Of a stretch of DNA of 64,000 bases, positions 40,595 to 50,112 are shown in pieces. The stretch is from Rhodococcus sp. H36-A4 (GTDB lineage: Bacteria > Actinomycetota > Actinomycetes > Mycobacteriales > Mycobacteriaceae). Within the stretch, counting starts at the first letter, position 1. The number at the start of each line of letters is the position of its first letter. Under the pieces are notes generated by a model that did no database searches, had not been told where the DNA came from, and worked only from the letters and a program-made list of their open reading frames with translations. The position numbers were made by a program, and so were the translations under genes. The stretch covers positions 248,001-312,000 of the forward strand of contig NZ_JAPVLQ010000001.1 of NCBI RefSeq assembly GCF_027158005.1, written 5' to 3'.

Positions 40595-42226
40595 TCAGTG
40601 AGCTGAGGCCTTCTCTGCTCCGATGCCGGTCAACGAACGGACCTCCATCTCGGCCTGCTTCGCCCTACTCTCCGAATCCTTCGAAATCAACGTGCCGACG
40701 ATGCCGAGGATGAACGCGAGCGGGATCGATACGATGCCCGGGTTCGACAGCGGGAACCATGCGAAATCCGATCCGGGGATCATCGAGGTCTTCGAGCCGG
40801 ACACTGCAGGCGAGAAGATGATCAGGACGATGGTCGAGATCAAACCGCCGTACATGCTGAACAGTGCGCCGGTGGTGTTGAACCGACGCCAGAACAACGA
40901 GTACAGGATGGTCGGAAGGTTCGCTGCCGCAGCGACGGCGAATGCCAGTGCCACGAGGAATGCGATGTTCTGACCGTTGGCAAGGATTCCGAGGCCGATG
41001 GCGATGACACCGATGACGACGGCCGTGATGCGCGAAACCTTGACCTGCTTCTTCTCGTCGACGTTGCCCTTCTTGATGACGCTGGCGTAGATGTCATGGG
41101 CGAAGGATGCCGACGCGGTGATCGTCAATCCTGCGACGACGGCAAGGATCGTCGCGAACGCTACTGCCGAGATGACGCCGAGGAGGATTACGCCACCGAG
41201 TTCGAAGGCGAGCAGTGGTGCAGCGGAGTTCTGGCCACCTGCCGACGCGAGGATCCGGTCCGGTCCGACGATCGCGGCGGCGCCGTAACCGAGGACGAGG
41301 GTGAACAGGTAGAACGCACCGATGAGGGCGATCGCCCACACGACACTGCGTCGAGCTTCTTTCGCGGTAGGCACCGTGTAGAAGCGCATGAGGACGTGCG
41401 GCAGACCCGCGGTTCCGAGAACCAGTGCGATACCGAGCGAGAGGAAGTTGATCTTCGACGTCGCGCTGCCGCCGTACTGCGCACCCGGCTCGATGATGTC
41501 GCGTGCGGCGACTGTGGCGTCGGCGGATCCGGACACCATGGCCTGTGCACTACCGATGAGCTCGGAGAAGTTGAGTCCGAACTTCGCCAGCACGAGAACG
41601 GTCATGAATGCGGCGCCGACGATCAAGAGCACCGCCTTGATGATCTGCACCCAGGTCGTGCCCTTCATTCCGCCGATGAGGACGTACGCAATCATCAGCA
41701 CACCGACGATCGCGATGACGATCGACTGACCGGTGCGGTCGGAGATATCGAGAAGGAGGGCAACGAGACCGCCCGCGCCTGCCATCTGCGCCAGCAGATA
41801 GAACAGCGAGACCGTCAGCGTCGACAGTGCAGCAGCCGTGCGAACCGGCCCCTGCCGCAGCCGGAAGCTCAAGACGTCTGCCATCGTGAATTTACCTGTG
41901 TTCCTGAGCAATTCGGCGACCAGCAGCAAGGCGACGAGCCACGCGACGAGGAAGCCGATGGAATACAGAAAGCCGTCGTACCCGTAGACGGCGATCGCGC
42001 CTGCGATACCGAGGAAGCTTGCGGCAGAAAGGTAGTCACCGGCAATCGCGATACCGTTCTGCGGTCCGGAGAATCCACCGCCTGCGGTGAAGAACTCCGA
42101 CGCCGTGGTGTTCTTCTTGCTGGCCCGGATGACGACGACCATCGTGATGAGCACGAAGGCCACGAAAATGGAGATGTTGACTATCGGCTCGCCGACTGTC
42201 GTGTCTGCTGCTTGCGCGAGATTCAT
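40595..42226 (-). CDS. actP: Acetate/monocarboxylate:cation symporter (ActP/MctC type)
   Basis: A 543-residue sodium:solute symporter with about 13 helices. Family hallmarks: EFFTAGGGFSGPQNGIAIAGDYLSAASFLGIAG near the start, FRLRQGPVRTAAALSTL, and GTAGLPHVLMRFYTVPTAKEARRS. In E. coli (ActP) and Corynebacterium (MctC) such proteins import acetate and related monocarboxylates. It follows a DUF485 gene with an ATGA overlap, the standard yjcH-actP layout, and a CRP-like site lies upstream of the pair. The first 20 residues may be an extra helix or a signal. Confidence 0.88.
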   Translation of the reverse strand: MNLAQAADTTVGEPIVNISIFVAFVLITMVVVIRASKKNTTASEFFTAGGGFSGPQNGIAIAGDYLSAASFLGIAGAIAVYGYDGFLYSIGFLVAWLVALLLVAELLRNTGKFTMADVLSFRLRQGPVRTAAALSTLTVSLFYLLAQMAGAGGLVALLLDISDRTGQSIVIAIVGVLMIAYVLIGGMKGTTWVQIIKAVLLIVGAAFMTVLVLAKFGLNFSELIGSAQAMVSGSADATVAARDIIEPGAQYGGSATSKINFLSLGIALVLGTAGLPHVLMRFYTVPTAKEARRSVVWAIALIGAFYLFTLVLGYGAAAIVGPDRILASAGGQNSAAPLLAFELGGVILLGVISAVAFATILAVVAGLTITASASFAHDIYASVIKKGNVDEKKQVKVSRITAVVIGVIAIGLGILANGQNIAFLVALAFAVAAAANLPTILYSLFWRRFNTTGALFSMYGGLISTIVLIIFSPAVSGSKTSMIPGSDFAWFPLSNPGIVSIPLAFILGIVGTLISKDSESRAKQAEMEVRSLTGIGAEKASAH

Positions 42227-42576
42227 CGCTTCAACTCCTGGGAGGCTTCCATCTCGGTACGCAGGGCCAGCGCGCGTGGATCGAGTTCACGGTTCGCGAA
42301 TCTCACGTAGATGCCGGTGATCGCGAAGGTGGTGACGAACTGTCCTAGACCGAGCAACAGGCCGATGTTGATGTTTCCCCACACGAGAGTGGACATGAAG
42401 CCCGTCGCATAGGTGCTGAGCAAGACATACACGAGGTACCAGAGGAGAAAGAATGCCGTCATCGGAAAGACGAAGCTGCGCAATCTACGTCGTAGCTCCT
42501 GAAACTCCGGACTCGCCTGCATGTCGATGAATGCCTGCGCATCCGGTGGCGGCGGTGAAGTATCCGGTCGTGTCAC
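42223..42576 (-). CDS. DUF485 (YjcH-like) membrane protein
   Basis: A 117-residue protein with two membrane helices (residues about 35-58 and 72-95) and the DUF485 pattern: PEFQELRRRLRSFVFPMTAFFLLWYLVYVLLSTYA and GLGQFVTTFAITGIYVRFANRELDP. These proteins accompany acetate symporters and may stabilise them. GTG 42576 is the start, with GAGGAG upstream; the end overlaps actP by four bases. Confidence 0.88.
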   Translation of the reverse strand: MTRPDTSPPPPDAQAFIDMQASPEFQELRRRLRSFVFPMTAFFLLWYLVYVLLSTYATGFMSTLVWGNINIGLLLGLGQFVTTFAITGIYVRFANRELDPRALALRTEMEASQELKR

Positions 42577-42636
42577 CTTGTCAGCTCCTCATCTAGCTCG
42601 TCACGGGCTGTGACTCACATCTGAGGGGAAACAGTA

Positions 42637-42652
42637 TGAGAGCCAGCTCACA
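42637..42652. promoter_or_regulatory. Candidate CRP/GlxR-type cAMP receptor site
   Basis: On the minus strand it reads TGTGAGCTGGCTCTCA, one mismatch from the TGTGA-N6-TCACA consensus. It lies about 60-75 bases upstream of the DUF485-actP start, a sensible position for catabolite control of acetate uptake. Prediction only. Confidence 0.45.
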
Positions 42653-42730
42653 AAACGATGCCGTAGTGGCGATCACACGCTCAGCTGTCGGGTTGTGCGC
42701 CGAACGGTCGTATGACAACGGCGAACGGGC

Positions 42731-44464
42731 TCACAACTCCTGCTCACGGTCGCGCCCCACGCCGAGACGTTCGGGTGCATGAAGCCTGGTGAAGATTCGG
42801 CCGACGTCGGCCGGAATCGACGACGACGTCGCTTTGCTCACCACTATCATCAGAGCGAACGCGATCGGCACGCTGACGGCAGCCGGGTAGCCCAGAATCG
42901 CTGTAGCCCAACCGCCCCACAGTCGGTCCGGAATGCCGAAGATCGACAACGACGCGGCGCCGAGCGAGAGGACTCCGCCACCGATCAGTCCGGATGCCGC
43001 CCCGGCCGGAGTCAGGCCGCGCCACCAGATACCGAGCACGAGCAGCGGACACAGCGTCGACGCGGCGACGGCGAAAACCAGACCCACCGTCCTGGACAAG
43101 TCGAGCGAGACCAGTCCAAGGGACAGAATCAGCGGGCCCACCCCCGCAAGAATCGCAGCGATGCGGAAGTCTCGGACTCTGCCCCGCAATACGTCGGTGC
43201 TCAGCACCCCGGCGATGCTCACCAACAGGCCCGAGGACGTGGACAGGAATGCAGCGATCGCACCGGCCGCGACGAGGGCAGCAAGCAGTTGTCCACCTAT
43301 CCCGGACAGCACCGAACCCGGCAACAGCAGAACGGCCGCATCGGAAGCTCCGGTGATCAGCAGCTGTGGCACGTACAAGCGCGCGAACACTCCGAGCAGC
43401 GTGGGAAACAGGTAGAAGACACTCAGGAGGCCGAGCACGGTGAGCGAGGTCAGCCGGGCTGCACGCCCGTCGGGGTTGGTATAGAACCGCACCAACACGT
43501 GCGGAAGACCCAGGGTGCCGAGGAACGTCGCGAGAATCAGCGAATAGACCTGATACATCGGATGCGTTCCGCCGAGACCCCCACCGGGCGACGCCCATTC
43601 GCGATCGATCGTCGGCGCACCTGCGACCACCGGCACCGGTGAATCGGCGTCGAGAATCAGCGATGTCCCCTCACCCAGTTCATGCGTGCCGGCGTCGAGG
43701 GCAATCCTGCCGCCCACCGGTTCGTCGTCGACTGTGCCGTACACGGTCACCTCGATGCGCGAATCCACCTGCACCAGAACATCCGTGCTGATCTCGACGG
43801 TGGTCTCGCGGTCCACGGTCGGTGGAGCCGAACTCCCCACCACGCGATCATCGCCGTAGAAGTGCAGCGCAAGGACGACGGCGGGGACGGCAACAGCAGT
43901 CAACTTGAGCCAGTACTGAAACGCCTGCACGAAGGTGATCGAGCGCATACCGCCGCCCACCACGTTCGCGATGACGATGACACCGACCAACGCTGCACCG
44001 ACCCACCCCGGCACGCCGAGGAGAATGTTCAGCGTCAACCCCGCGCCTTGGAACTGCGGAACCAGATAGAGCGCACAGATGACGACGACCACCACCATAG
44101 CGAGCTTGCGGAGCCACAGTGATCCCAGCCTGAACTCGGCGAAGTCGGGAACGGTGTACGCGCCACTTCGTCGTAGCGGTGCGGCGACGAACAACAGTAG
44201 GCCGAGGTAGCCGGCGGTGAAGCCGATCGGATACCACAGCGCGTCGGCGCCGTATTTGGCGATGAGCCCGGCGACTCCGAGGAACGAGGCCGCGGAGAGG
44301 TACTCCCCCGAGATCGCCGCAGCGTTCCAACGCGGCCCGACGGTACGCGACGCGACAAGAAAATCGGAGGTGGTGCGGGCCAATCGGACGCCGTAGATTC
44401 CGATCGCAACGGTCGCGACGGCGGCAGCCAACAACGCCGCCACCGTTACCCACGGCACTGCCAT
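42731..44464 (-). CDS. Second sodium:solute symporter (acetate-symporter-like) with extracytoplasmic insertion
   Basis: A 577-residue paralogue of the symporter at 40595: SDFLVASRTVGPRWNAAAISGEYLSAASFLGVAG and GTLGLPHVLVRFYTNPDGRAARL. Between two membrane helices (residues about 205-310) it carries about 100 polar, acidic residues predicted outside the membrane. ATG 44464 is two bases after the stop of the small membrane protein gene; the frame upstream of it is a shadow. Clustering with a LytS/LytTR system suggests regulation by an extracellular carboxylate (inference). Confidence 0.85.
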   Translation of the reverse strand: MAVPWVTVAALLAAAVATVAIGIYGVRLARTTSDFLVASRTVGPRWNAAAISGEYLSAASFLGVAGLIAKYGADALWYPIGFTAGYLGLLLFVAAPLRRSGAYTVPDFAEFRLGSLWLRKLAMVVVVVICALYLVPQFQGAGLTLNILLGVPGWVGAALVGVIVIANVVGGGMRSITFVQAFQYWLKLTAVAVPAVVLALHFYGDDRVVGSSAPPTVDRETTVEISTDVLVQVDSRIEVTVYGTVDDEPVGGRIALDAGTHELGEGTSLILDADSPVPVVAGAPTIDREWASPGGGLGGTHPMYQVYSLILATFLGTLGLPHVLVRFYTNPDGRAARLTSLTVLGLLSVFYLFPTLLGVFARLYVPQLLITGASDAAVLLLPGSVLSGIGGQLLAALVAAGAIAAFLSTSSGLLVSIAGVLSTDVLRGRVRDFRIAAILAGVGPLILSLGLVSLDLSRTVGLVFAVAASTLCPLLVLGIWWRGLTPAGAASGLIGGGVLSLGAASLSIFGIPDRLWGGWATAILGYPAAVSVPIAFALMIVVSKATSSSIPADVGRIFTRLHAPERLGVGRDREQEL

Positions 44465-44466
44465 GG

Positions 44467-44832
44467 CTAGTCGTCCACGAGGTCTGTGAACTCGTGTTCG
44501 TTGCGCTCCGCCTGGCGTACGTAGACCCATCCCACACCGAGAAGCAACGGGTAGATCAGCACGCCGAGCACCAGCCACGGCAGTCGAATCCCGAACACCA
44601 CGGCATCGGCGAAGGCTGGAACCAACAGTCCGACAAGCGGAATCGCGAACAGTACACCCAACGTCAGTGCGGCCGATCGGATCGACAACCACAATTGCGC
44701 CCGCACGAGGCTTCGCACCATCGCGTCGCCCACTTCGGTCTGTTCCTGCACTTCGACGCGCGTACGAACAATTCTTGCGCCACGCCGTTGCGCGAGGATC
44801 ACACGCTGCCGCGCAGGCTTCGCATCCGTCAT
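44467..44832 (-). CDS. Small membrane protein, symporter partner
   Basis: A 121-residue protein with a basic N-terminus (residues 1-50) and two membrane helices (about 55-75 and 80-105), ending YVRQAERNEHEFTDLVDD. It lies in the position of a DUF485-type partner upstream of the second symporter but matches DUF485 poorly. ATG 44832 overlaps the LytTR stop as ATGA; a slightly longer start (44844) exists. The role is inferred from layout. Confidence 0.7.
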   Translation of the reverse strand: MTDAKPARQRVILAQRRGARIVRTRVEVQEQTEVGDAMVRSLVRAQLWLSIRSAALTLGVLFAIPLVGLLVPAFADAVVFGIRLPWLVLGVLIYPLLLGVGWVYVRQAERNEHEFTDLVDD

Positions 44833-45638
44833 GGTTTGGACCATGCCTGCAGCGGCCCGCGAACGAGACGATCCTTCAGCTCGCGGGCATGTCTGCGGCT
44901 CACCGGCAGCTCGACGGCGGCAAGCTCGCCTTGGGATCGTAGGCAGACCACCAGCCCCGATCCGACGCTTCTGATACCGGTCACCAATGCCAAGGACACG
45001 AGGTAGGAACGGTGCACCCGCAGAAATCCGATGTCGGCCCAGCGGCTTTCGAGCGTCGAGATCGGAATTCGGACGAGGTGCGACCCCCCGGTGGTGTGCA
45101 GCCTGGCATAGTCACCCTCCGCCTCGACCCACCCGACGGACGAGCGCTGCACCAGCGTGGTGGTGCCGCCGAGTTCCACGGGAATGATCTCCTCGCTCCC
45201 CGCAGACTCCTGACCGTCGGTGCGGCGACTCGCAGCGACGATCCTGCGCAACGACTCCGCGAGCCGCTCCTCGCGCAAGGGTTTGAGCAGATAGTCCACG
45301 GCACCGAGATCGAACGCAGCAACGGCACGGTTCTCGTGTGCGGTCACGAACACCACGGCAGGTGGCCGGGCGAAGTTAGCGAGAATTCCAGCGAGTTCCA
45401 AGCCGTCGAGACCCGGCATGTTGATGTCGAGAAATACAGCATCGACGACGGGCGAGGACGGGCCCGGTTGCTGCTGTAGCCGTCGCAGCGCTGTGGTTGC
45501 GTCCGAAGCCGTGTAGACCTGGCCGACGACATCCTGCCTGCTCAACAGGTATGCGAGCTCGTCGAGCGCAGGTTTTTCATCGTCGACTGCGAGCACGGTG
45601 AGACCAGGGTGGGGCGGGGCGTCGGGGGTGGGAGTCAT
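44829..45638 (-). CDS. LytTR family response regulator
   Basis: A 269-residue regulator: CheY-like receiver (residues 14-130) with acidic AVDDE, phospho-acceptor Asp in AVFLDINMPG and Lys in LLKPL, then a LytTR DNA-binding domain (about 155-260: VGWVEAEGDYARLHTTGGSH, GFLRVHRSYLVSLALV). It is encoded 28 bases after the LytS-like kinase and overlaps the small membrane protein gene, so kinase, regulator, partner and symporter form one leftward operon. The likely output is symporter expression. Confidence 0.92.
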   Translation of the reverse strand: MTPTPDAPPHPGLTVLAVDDEKPALDELAYLLSRQDVVGQVYTASDATTALRRLQQQPGPSSPVVDAVFLDINMPGLDGLELAGILANFARPPAVVFVTAHENRAVAAFDLGAVDYLLKPLREERLAESLRRIVAASRRTDGQESAGSEEIIPVELGGTTTLVQRSSVGWVEAEGDYARLHTTGGSHLVRIPISTLESRWADIGFLRVHRSYLVSLALVTGIRSVGSGLVVCLRSQGELAAVELPVSRRHARELKDRLVRGPLQAWSKP

Positions 45639-45666
45639 GGGCGCAGCTCATGTTGCCAGATGAAGG

Positions 45667-46851
45667 TCACGCTCGAATACCTGCTTTGAACTTCGGCACC
45701 CGCATGCTCACCTTCGTACCCGATCCCGGCGCGGTGTCCACGACAAGGCCGTAGTCGTTGCCGAAAGCAGCACGCAACCGGTCGTCGACGTTCGACAGCC
45801 CGACGTGAGCGTGGGTCGACCCGTCGGAGTCGGTGCTCGGGAAGCCTGCTCGCAACAGTTCCGGATCCATCCCGACACCGTCGTCCTCGACGCTGATCAA
45901 ACAGTCGGTACCCTCGTCGGCCGCCACGATCGTGATGCTGCCGCCGCCAGGGTTGCCGGCGAGCCCGTGCCGTACGGCGTTCTCCACCAGTGGCTGCAGT
46001 GCCAGGAACGGCAGCGCAACGCCCAGTACCTCGGGAGCTACCTGCAGAGTCACCTGGAGCGTGTCGCCGAAACGCGCGCGTTCGAGCGTCAGATACCGGT
46101 CGATGTTGCGTAACTCGTCGGCGAGGACGGTGAACTCTCCTGCTGTGCGGAACGAGTATCGCGTGAAATCGGCGAACTCGAGTACCAGTTCACGCGCCCG
46201 ATCCGGATCCGTTCGCACGAACGAGGCGATGGTGCCGAGGGCGTTGTAGATGAAATGTGGGCTGATCTGCGCTCGCAGTGCCCGTACCTCTGCTCGATCC
46301 AGCCTGGCGCGGGATGCGTCGAGTTCGGCGAGTTCGATCTGGCCACACGCATAGCGCGCGACCTCGGCGATAGCGCCGAGCATGCCGGGCCCCGGCACGT
46401 TCGTCGTCACAGCACCGAGAACACCGACCACCCCGACGTCCTCGATCAGCAAGGGCTGGGCGATCAACGCGCGTACCGCGTGGTCCCCGCCGAGCGGATA
46501 CGCCAACAGCACCCGCCGCTCTCCGTCGATCGCGCGTCGAGCAGCCTGGTGAAAGAGCTCCGACAGCTCTTCGTAGGGGCCGTTCCAGGTCAACAGTTCG
46601 CCGTCCGAATCGCTCACCCCGAGTGCGTCGGTCCCGGTCAGTGCACGCAGATGAGGGGCGGCCTCGGCTGCGGATTCCGCGCCCAGTCCCTGCCGAAGTG
46701 GCCGTGCCGCGAGTGAGGCAGTGTGCAACGTCGAATGGACTGCCCGCTCCTCCGGCGTCGTCAGTGCGCGGCGTCCGCGCAGGCTGATCACCGCGATGGC
46801 CACGACCGCGAACGCCACAATGACGGCGAACCACATGAGCGCAGAACTCAC
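45667..46851 (-). CDS. LytS-like sensor histidine kinase
   Basis: A 394-residue kinase with a single N-terminal membrane helix (residues 5-24), a GAF-like sensory region (about 60-170), the HisKA_7TM/His_kinase motif ALRAQISPHFIYNALGTIASF containing the phospho-accepting His, and an HATPase domain (LVENAVRHGL, DDGVGMD, GLSNVDDRL, GSGTKVSMRVP). It lacks the multi-helix 5TM-LYT sensor, so the signal is probably intracellular. GTG 46851 overlaps the upstream stop. It partners with the LytTR regulator downstream. Confidence 0.9.
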   Translation of the reverse strand: MSSALMWFAVIVAFAVVAIAVISLRGRRALTTPEERAVHSTLHTASLAARPLRQGLGAESAAEAAPHLRALTGTDALGVSDSDGELLTWNGPYEELSELFHQAARRAIDGERRVLLAYPLGGDHAVRALIAQPLLIEDVGVVGVLGAVTTNVPGPGMLGAIAEVARYACGQIELAELDASRARLDRAEVRALRAQISPHFIYNALGTIASFVRTDPDRARELVLEFADFTRYSFRTAGEFTVLADELRNIDRYLTLERARFGDTLQVTLQVAPEVLGVALPFLALQPLVENAVRHGLAGNPGGGSITIVAADEGTDCLISVEDDGVGMDPELLRAGFPSTDSDGSTHAHVGLSNVDDRLRAAFGNDYGLVVDTAPGSGTKVSMRVPKFKAGIRA

Positions 46852-47243
46852 TCCGGTTGCCGCTCCGCATCGAGTTGGGTGACGAGCGTTCTCGGCGCGA
46901 CGGTGCGGTACGCGTCCTCGACGATATCGGCGATCTGTTCCCAGTCCTGCTCGACGTCGAGGTACACCCCGATCCAGCCGCGACCGCCGACGTACGGTGG
47001 ATCGTAGAATCGGCTCCCATCACGAGAGATCCAATCCTGTTGCGCCCCTGCAGGTGCTGCGGCCACGAACCCGATCCGGTCGTCGTGATGATGGTCGGCG
47101 AACATGACGAATTGCGGTGACTTACGGACGAACCATGCAGGCTCGCCGTGACTGACTCGTTCGGTTGCCTCCGGCAGTGCCATGCACAGCGCGCGCAACA
47201 TCAGCAGTGGCTCGGCGGCCTCTGGTGTCGGTCGATCGAACAT
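46848..47243 (-). CDS. MmcQ/YjbR-like protein
   Basis: A 131-residue protein of the YjbR (MmcQ) fold: LCMALPEATERVSHGEPAWFVRK, FVMFADHHHDDRIGFVAAAP, and GWIGVYLDVEQDWEQIADIVEDAYRTVAP. The fold is related to DNA-binding or phenylalanine-tRNA-synthetase-like folds, but no function is established. It overlaps the kinase gene by four bases, hinting at co-transcription with the two-component system. Confidence 0.82.
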   Translation of the reverse strand: MFDRPTPEAAEPLLMLRALCMALPEATERVSHGEPAWFVRKSPQFVMFADHHHDDRIGFVAAAPAGAQQDWISRDGSRFYDPPYVGGRGWIGVYLDVEQDWEQIADIVEDAYRTVAPRTLVTQLDAERQPE

Positions 47244-47246
47244 CCT

Positions 47247-48440
47247 TCAGCCTCCCTGGCAGGTATCGCGTGCAGGTTGCCGCGCGAGACGACCGCTGAG
47301 CCACTCGACTGCGTCGTTCGTCGCGCCTTGATCGGAATGACCCTGGTCCGGCGATCGACGAAGCTCGACGACGTCACCCATCGAGCATGCCTGTCTTACT
47401 GCGTCCTGTGTCCATTTCGGGTCGAACAGTTGATCCTGCTCGCCGACGACGACCAACAGCGGGACAGCAGTCGGGGTTCGTGGCAGTGCTACCGAACGCA
47501 GCCAGTCGACCATTGCGATGCGTGCGGCCTCGGTAGTGGGCTTCGCGTCGTCCGGCATCAATCGCGTTGCTGCTTCCGCCTTCTGGAAACCGAGCAGGTC
47601 CGTGCACGCCGTCAGTGCCCGCCGATCTGTCACCAGGGCGCCGCTGATGTAGTCCGAGTCGGAAACTTCGGGCCGCTGTGAGCGGAGCCCGTCCACCAGA
47701 AACGGGACCAACAGCATTTGTGCAAGAGTGTTCGACGCGCCGAGATCGAACATGGGGGCGAGATCGAGTGCGGGCGATAGCGCAGCACTGCCGACGAGAT
47801 CGAGACCGTCGCCGTAGTCCGTTCGCTCGGCAGCGGCCCAGACCGCTTGTCCACCTTGCGAATTGCCGACGGCACCCCACCTGGTTCCGGCATCGGGAAC
47901 GACATTGCGGGCTGCTCGGACGGCATCGATCATGTTGTGGGCCGCTGCATCGGGGTCGAGGTAGGGATGCTCCCCCGGCGTCCCGAGTCCTTCGTAATCG
48001 GTCACTGCGACCACCATGCCGCGTTCGAGGAACGGCGCTACCGTGCCGATAGTGCCCAACAGGTTCGGGTACAGCGAGGGGGCGCATTCGTCCGTGACAC
48101 CCGTCGTGCCGTGTCCGACGGACACGATCGGCCAACCGCCGGGAGGTGGAGCACCCTTCGGTACGAACACCACTCCCGATACCTCGGTACCGATATCACC
48201 TGTTCCCGATGTCGACCGATACACGACGCGGGTAGCGGTGGCACCGAGGACGCGGACCGCCAGATCGGTATGTCCCATCTCCAGTGCGGAGACGATCGAA
48301 CCACGCTCGTCCCAGACCGGCGCAGCAGGAACGGGAGCGTGAGCGGGTGGGAGTGTCACCGCATGGGGCTGGGCGCAGGCGGTCAGGGTGAGCACCGAGA
48401 AGGTCAGCACCGAGAAGGTGGCCACTATCGTCTTGCGCAT
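47247..48440 (-). CDS. Secreted lipoprotein of the secretory lipase family
   Basis: A 397-residue alpha/beta hydrolase. It starts with a lipoprotein signal ending in the lipobox LTAC (Cys about residue 22), then the hydrolase: GHGTTGVTDECAPS, nucleophile Ser in VGNSQGGQA, catalytic Asp in VVGEQDQLFDP and His in SPDQGHSDQGA. It matches the LIP (secretory lipase) family found in rhodococci and mycobacteria, which hydrolyse triacylglycerols or other esters outside the cell. The signal contains a small duplication (FSVLTFSVLT). It directly follows the antiporter gene. Confidence 0.85.
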   Translation of the reverse strand: MRKTIVATFSVLTFSVLTLTACAQPHAVTLPPAHAPVPAAPVWDERGSIVSALEMGHTDLAVRVLGATATRVVYRSTSGTGDIGTEVSGVVFVPKGAPPPGGWPIVSVGHGTTGVTDECAPSLYPNLLGTIGTVAPFLERGMVVAVTDYEGLGTPGEHPYLDPDAAAHNMIDAVRAARNVVPDAGTRWGAVGNSQGGQAVWAAAERTDYGDGLDLVGSAALSPALDLAPMFDLGASNTLAQMLLVPFLVDGLRSQRPEVSDSDYISGALVTDRRALTACTDLLGFQKAEAATRLMPDDAKPTTEAARIAMVDWLRSVALPRTPTAVPLLVVVGEQDQLFDPKWTQDAVRQACSMGDVVELRRSPDQGHSDQGATNDAVEWLSGRLARQPARDTCQGG

Positions 48441-50078
48441 CTACCTGCTCCTACGATCGATGCGAGCCTCGGCAGCGGCCTCTTCGACGTCGAGACCGTC
48501 GAGGACGTCTCGAAGAACCTCGTCATCGAGCTCGCCGGAGTCTCGTGCCTCGACAAGGGCTGCACGCTGCGCCACCAGAACGTTTCGACGAAGCGCATCG
48601 AACAGTGCCCCTGCAGCGGCTGCCCGTTCCTCATGGTCCTCGGTTTCGTCGGCGTCCATGCGAGCGCGAACAGATCTCCGTACTCGTTCGAGAACGGCAT
48701 CGACGGATTCTCCACTCACGCCCGGAAGCCCCTCGCGCGCAGCGGATGTCATGTACCTTTCGGCCGATGCGCGGAAGATGCTCCGCGCGCGAGCCCACTG
48801 CTCGTCGTTCTGCTGCTTCTCGAGTGGGTCGGCAACGTCCAAGCGACGGATCAGATATGGAAGCGTCAGCCCTTGGATCAACAACGTGCCGACCGCGACG
48901 ACGAAGGCGATGGCTTGGATGACTCCACGCCCGGGAAACGGATCGCCTGCGACAGTGACGAGCGGAACACCCGACGCCGCAGCAAGCATCACCACGCCGC
49001 GCATCCCCGCCCACGACAGGACAAGGTTTTGGCGCCATGTCAGGCCGAGCGCATCGGAGCTCCCGGATTTGTTCTTACGCAACAATTTTCGCACCATCAA
49101 CCGGCGACCGGTGTTGAGAAATATCCACCCTGGGCGCACCGCGATGACGAAGGCGAGAATCAAGAGCGCATACGCGAAGATGTGCAGCACCGGCAAGCCG
49201 TCGGCTCGAACGTCCTCGATGACGAACTTCAGCTGCAAACCCATGTAGGCGAACACGAACGCCTCGAGCAGAAGATCGACCGTCGGCCACACCTGACGTT
49301 CCTGAATTCTGGTTGTCACCGCGACATCGGCCGTGACGCGGCCCAACACGAAACCAGCTGTGACGACGGCCAATACACCCGAGGCGTGTATCTCCTCGGC
49401 GGCCAGATACGCCGCAAAGGGAAGCACGAGCCCGAGGACGGTCTCGAGCGCCGAGTCCTGAATCCGAGACCGGACGAATCGCACTATTCCGGCAAGAACT
49501 AGGCCGACGAGGACACCGCCGACGATCTCGTAGGCAAAGAACAGGATCGGTGAATCGATGGCGATGCGTTGCCCTGTCACCGAGGCGACCGCCAAGGTGA
49601 ACAGCGTCAACGCTGCGGCATCGTTGACGAGGCTTTCTCCGGTGAGAATCGCCATCATCCGGGACGGCAGCCCGAGCTTACGGCCCACTGCGATGGCAGC
49701 CACGGCATCGGGTGGGGCGACGACTGCGCCGAGTACGAGCGCCGCTCCGAGCGTGAATTCCGGCACCAGCCAGTTTGCGAAGTAACCGACTGCAAAGGTC
49801 GTGACGAGAACCATCACTATCCCGAGCCGCAGAATGTGCGCAAGGTTCTTACGGAAACTGACGAACGAGAAGTTCAGTGCCGCCGAATACAGCAACGGCG
49901 GCAGTACGACGCCGAGGATCAGGTCCGGTGCGAGCGTCACGTGCGGCACGCCCGGGATGAACGACGCAACGGACCCCACTGCGACCAGAACCAGCGGAAC
50001 CTGGAGGTCGAGACGCTTGGCGAACCCGGCGACCGCGACAGCGGCGATGACGACGAGAAGCAGGATGGGTCCGTCCAC
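48441..50078 (-). CDS. Na+/H+ antiporter, CPA1 family
   Basis: A 545-residue protein with about 12 helices and CPA1 hallmarks: GVVLPPLLYSAALNFSF, GAVVAPPDAVAAIAVGRKLGLP with the ion-binding Asp, TGESLVNDAAALTLFTLA and SWAGMRGVVMLAAASGVP. The C-terminal 130 residues are a charged cytoplasmic regulatory tail. It exchanges protons for Na+ or K+ for pH and salt homeostasis. The stop is adjacent to the lipase start. Confidence 0.92.
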   Translation of the reverse strand: MDGPILLLVVIAAVAVAGFAKRLDLQVPLVLVAVGSVASFIPGVPHVTLAPDLILGVVLPPLLYSAALNFSFVSFRKNLAHILRLGIVMVLVTTFAVGYFANWLVPEFTLGAALVLGAVVAPPDAVAAIAVGRKLGLPSRMMAILTGESLVNDAAALTLFTLAVASVTGQRIAIDSPILFFAYEIVGGVLVGLVLAGIVRFVRSRIQDSALETVLGLVLPFAAYLAAEEIHASGVLAVVTAGFVLGRVTADVAVTTRIQERQVWPTVDLLLEAFVFAYMGLQLKFVIEDVRADGLPVLHIFAYALLILAFVIAVRPGWIFLNTGRRLMVRKLLRKNKSGSSDALGLTWRQNLVLSWAGMRGVVMLAAASGVPLVTVAGDPFPGRGVIQAIAFVVAVGTLLIQGLTLPYLIRRLDVADPLEKQQNDEQWARARSIFRASAERYMTSAAREGLPGVSGESVDAVLERVRRSVRARMDADETEDHEERAAAAGALFDALRRNVLVAQRAALVEARDSGELDDEVLRDVLDGLDVEEAAAEARIDRRSR

Positions 50079-50112
50079 AGTTAGATTGTGCCGTCCACCG
50101 AGCGCGAACCCA

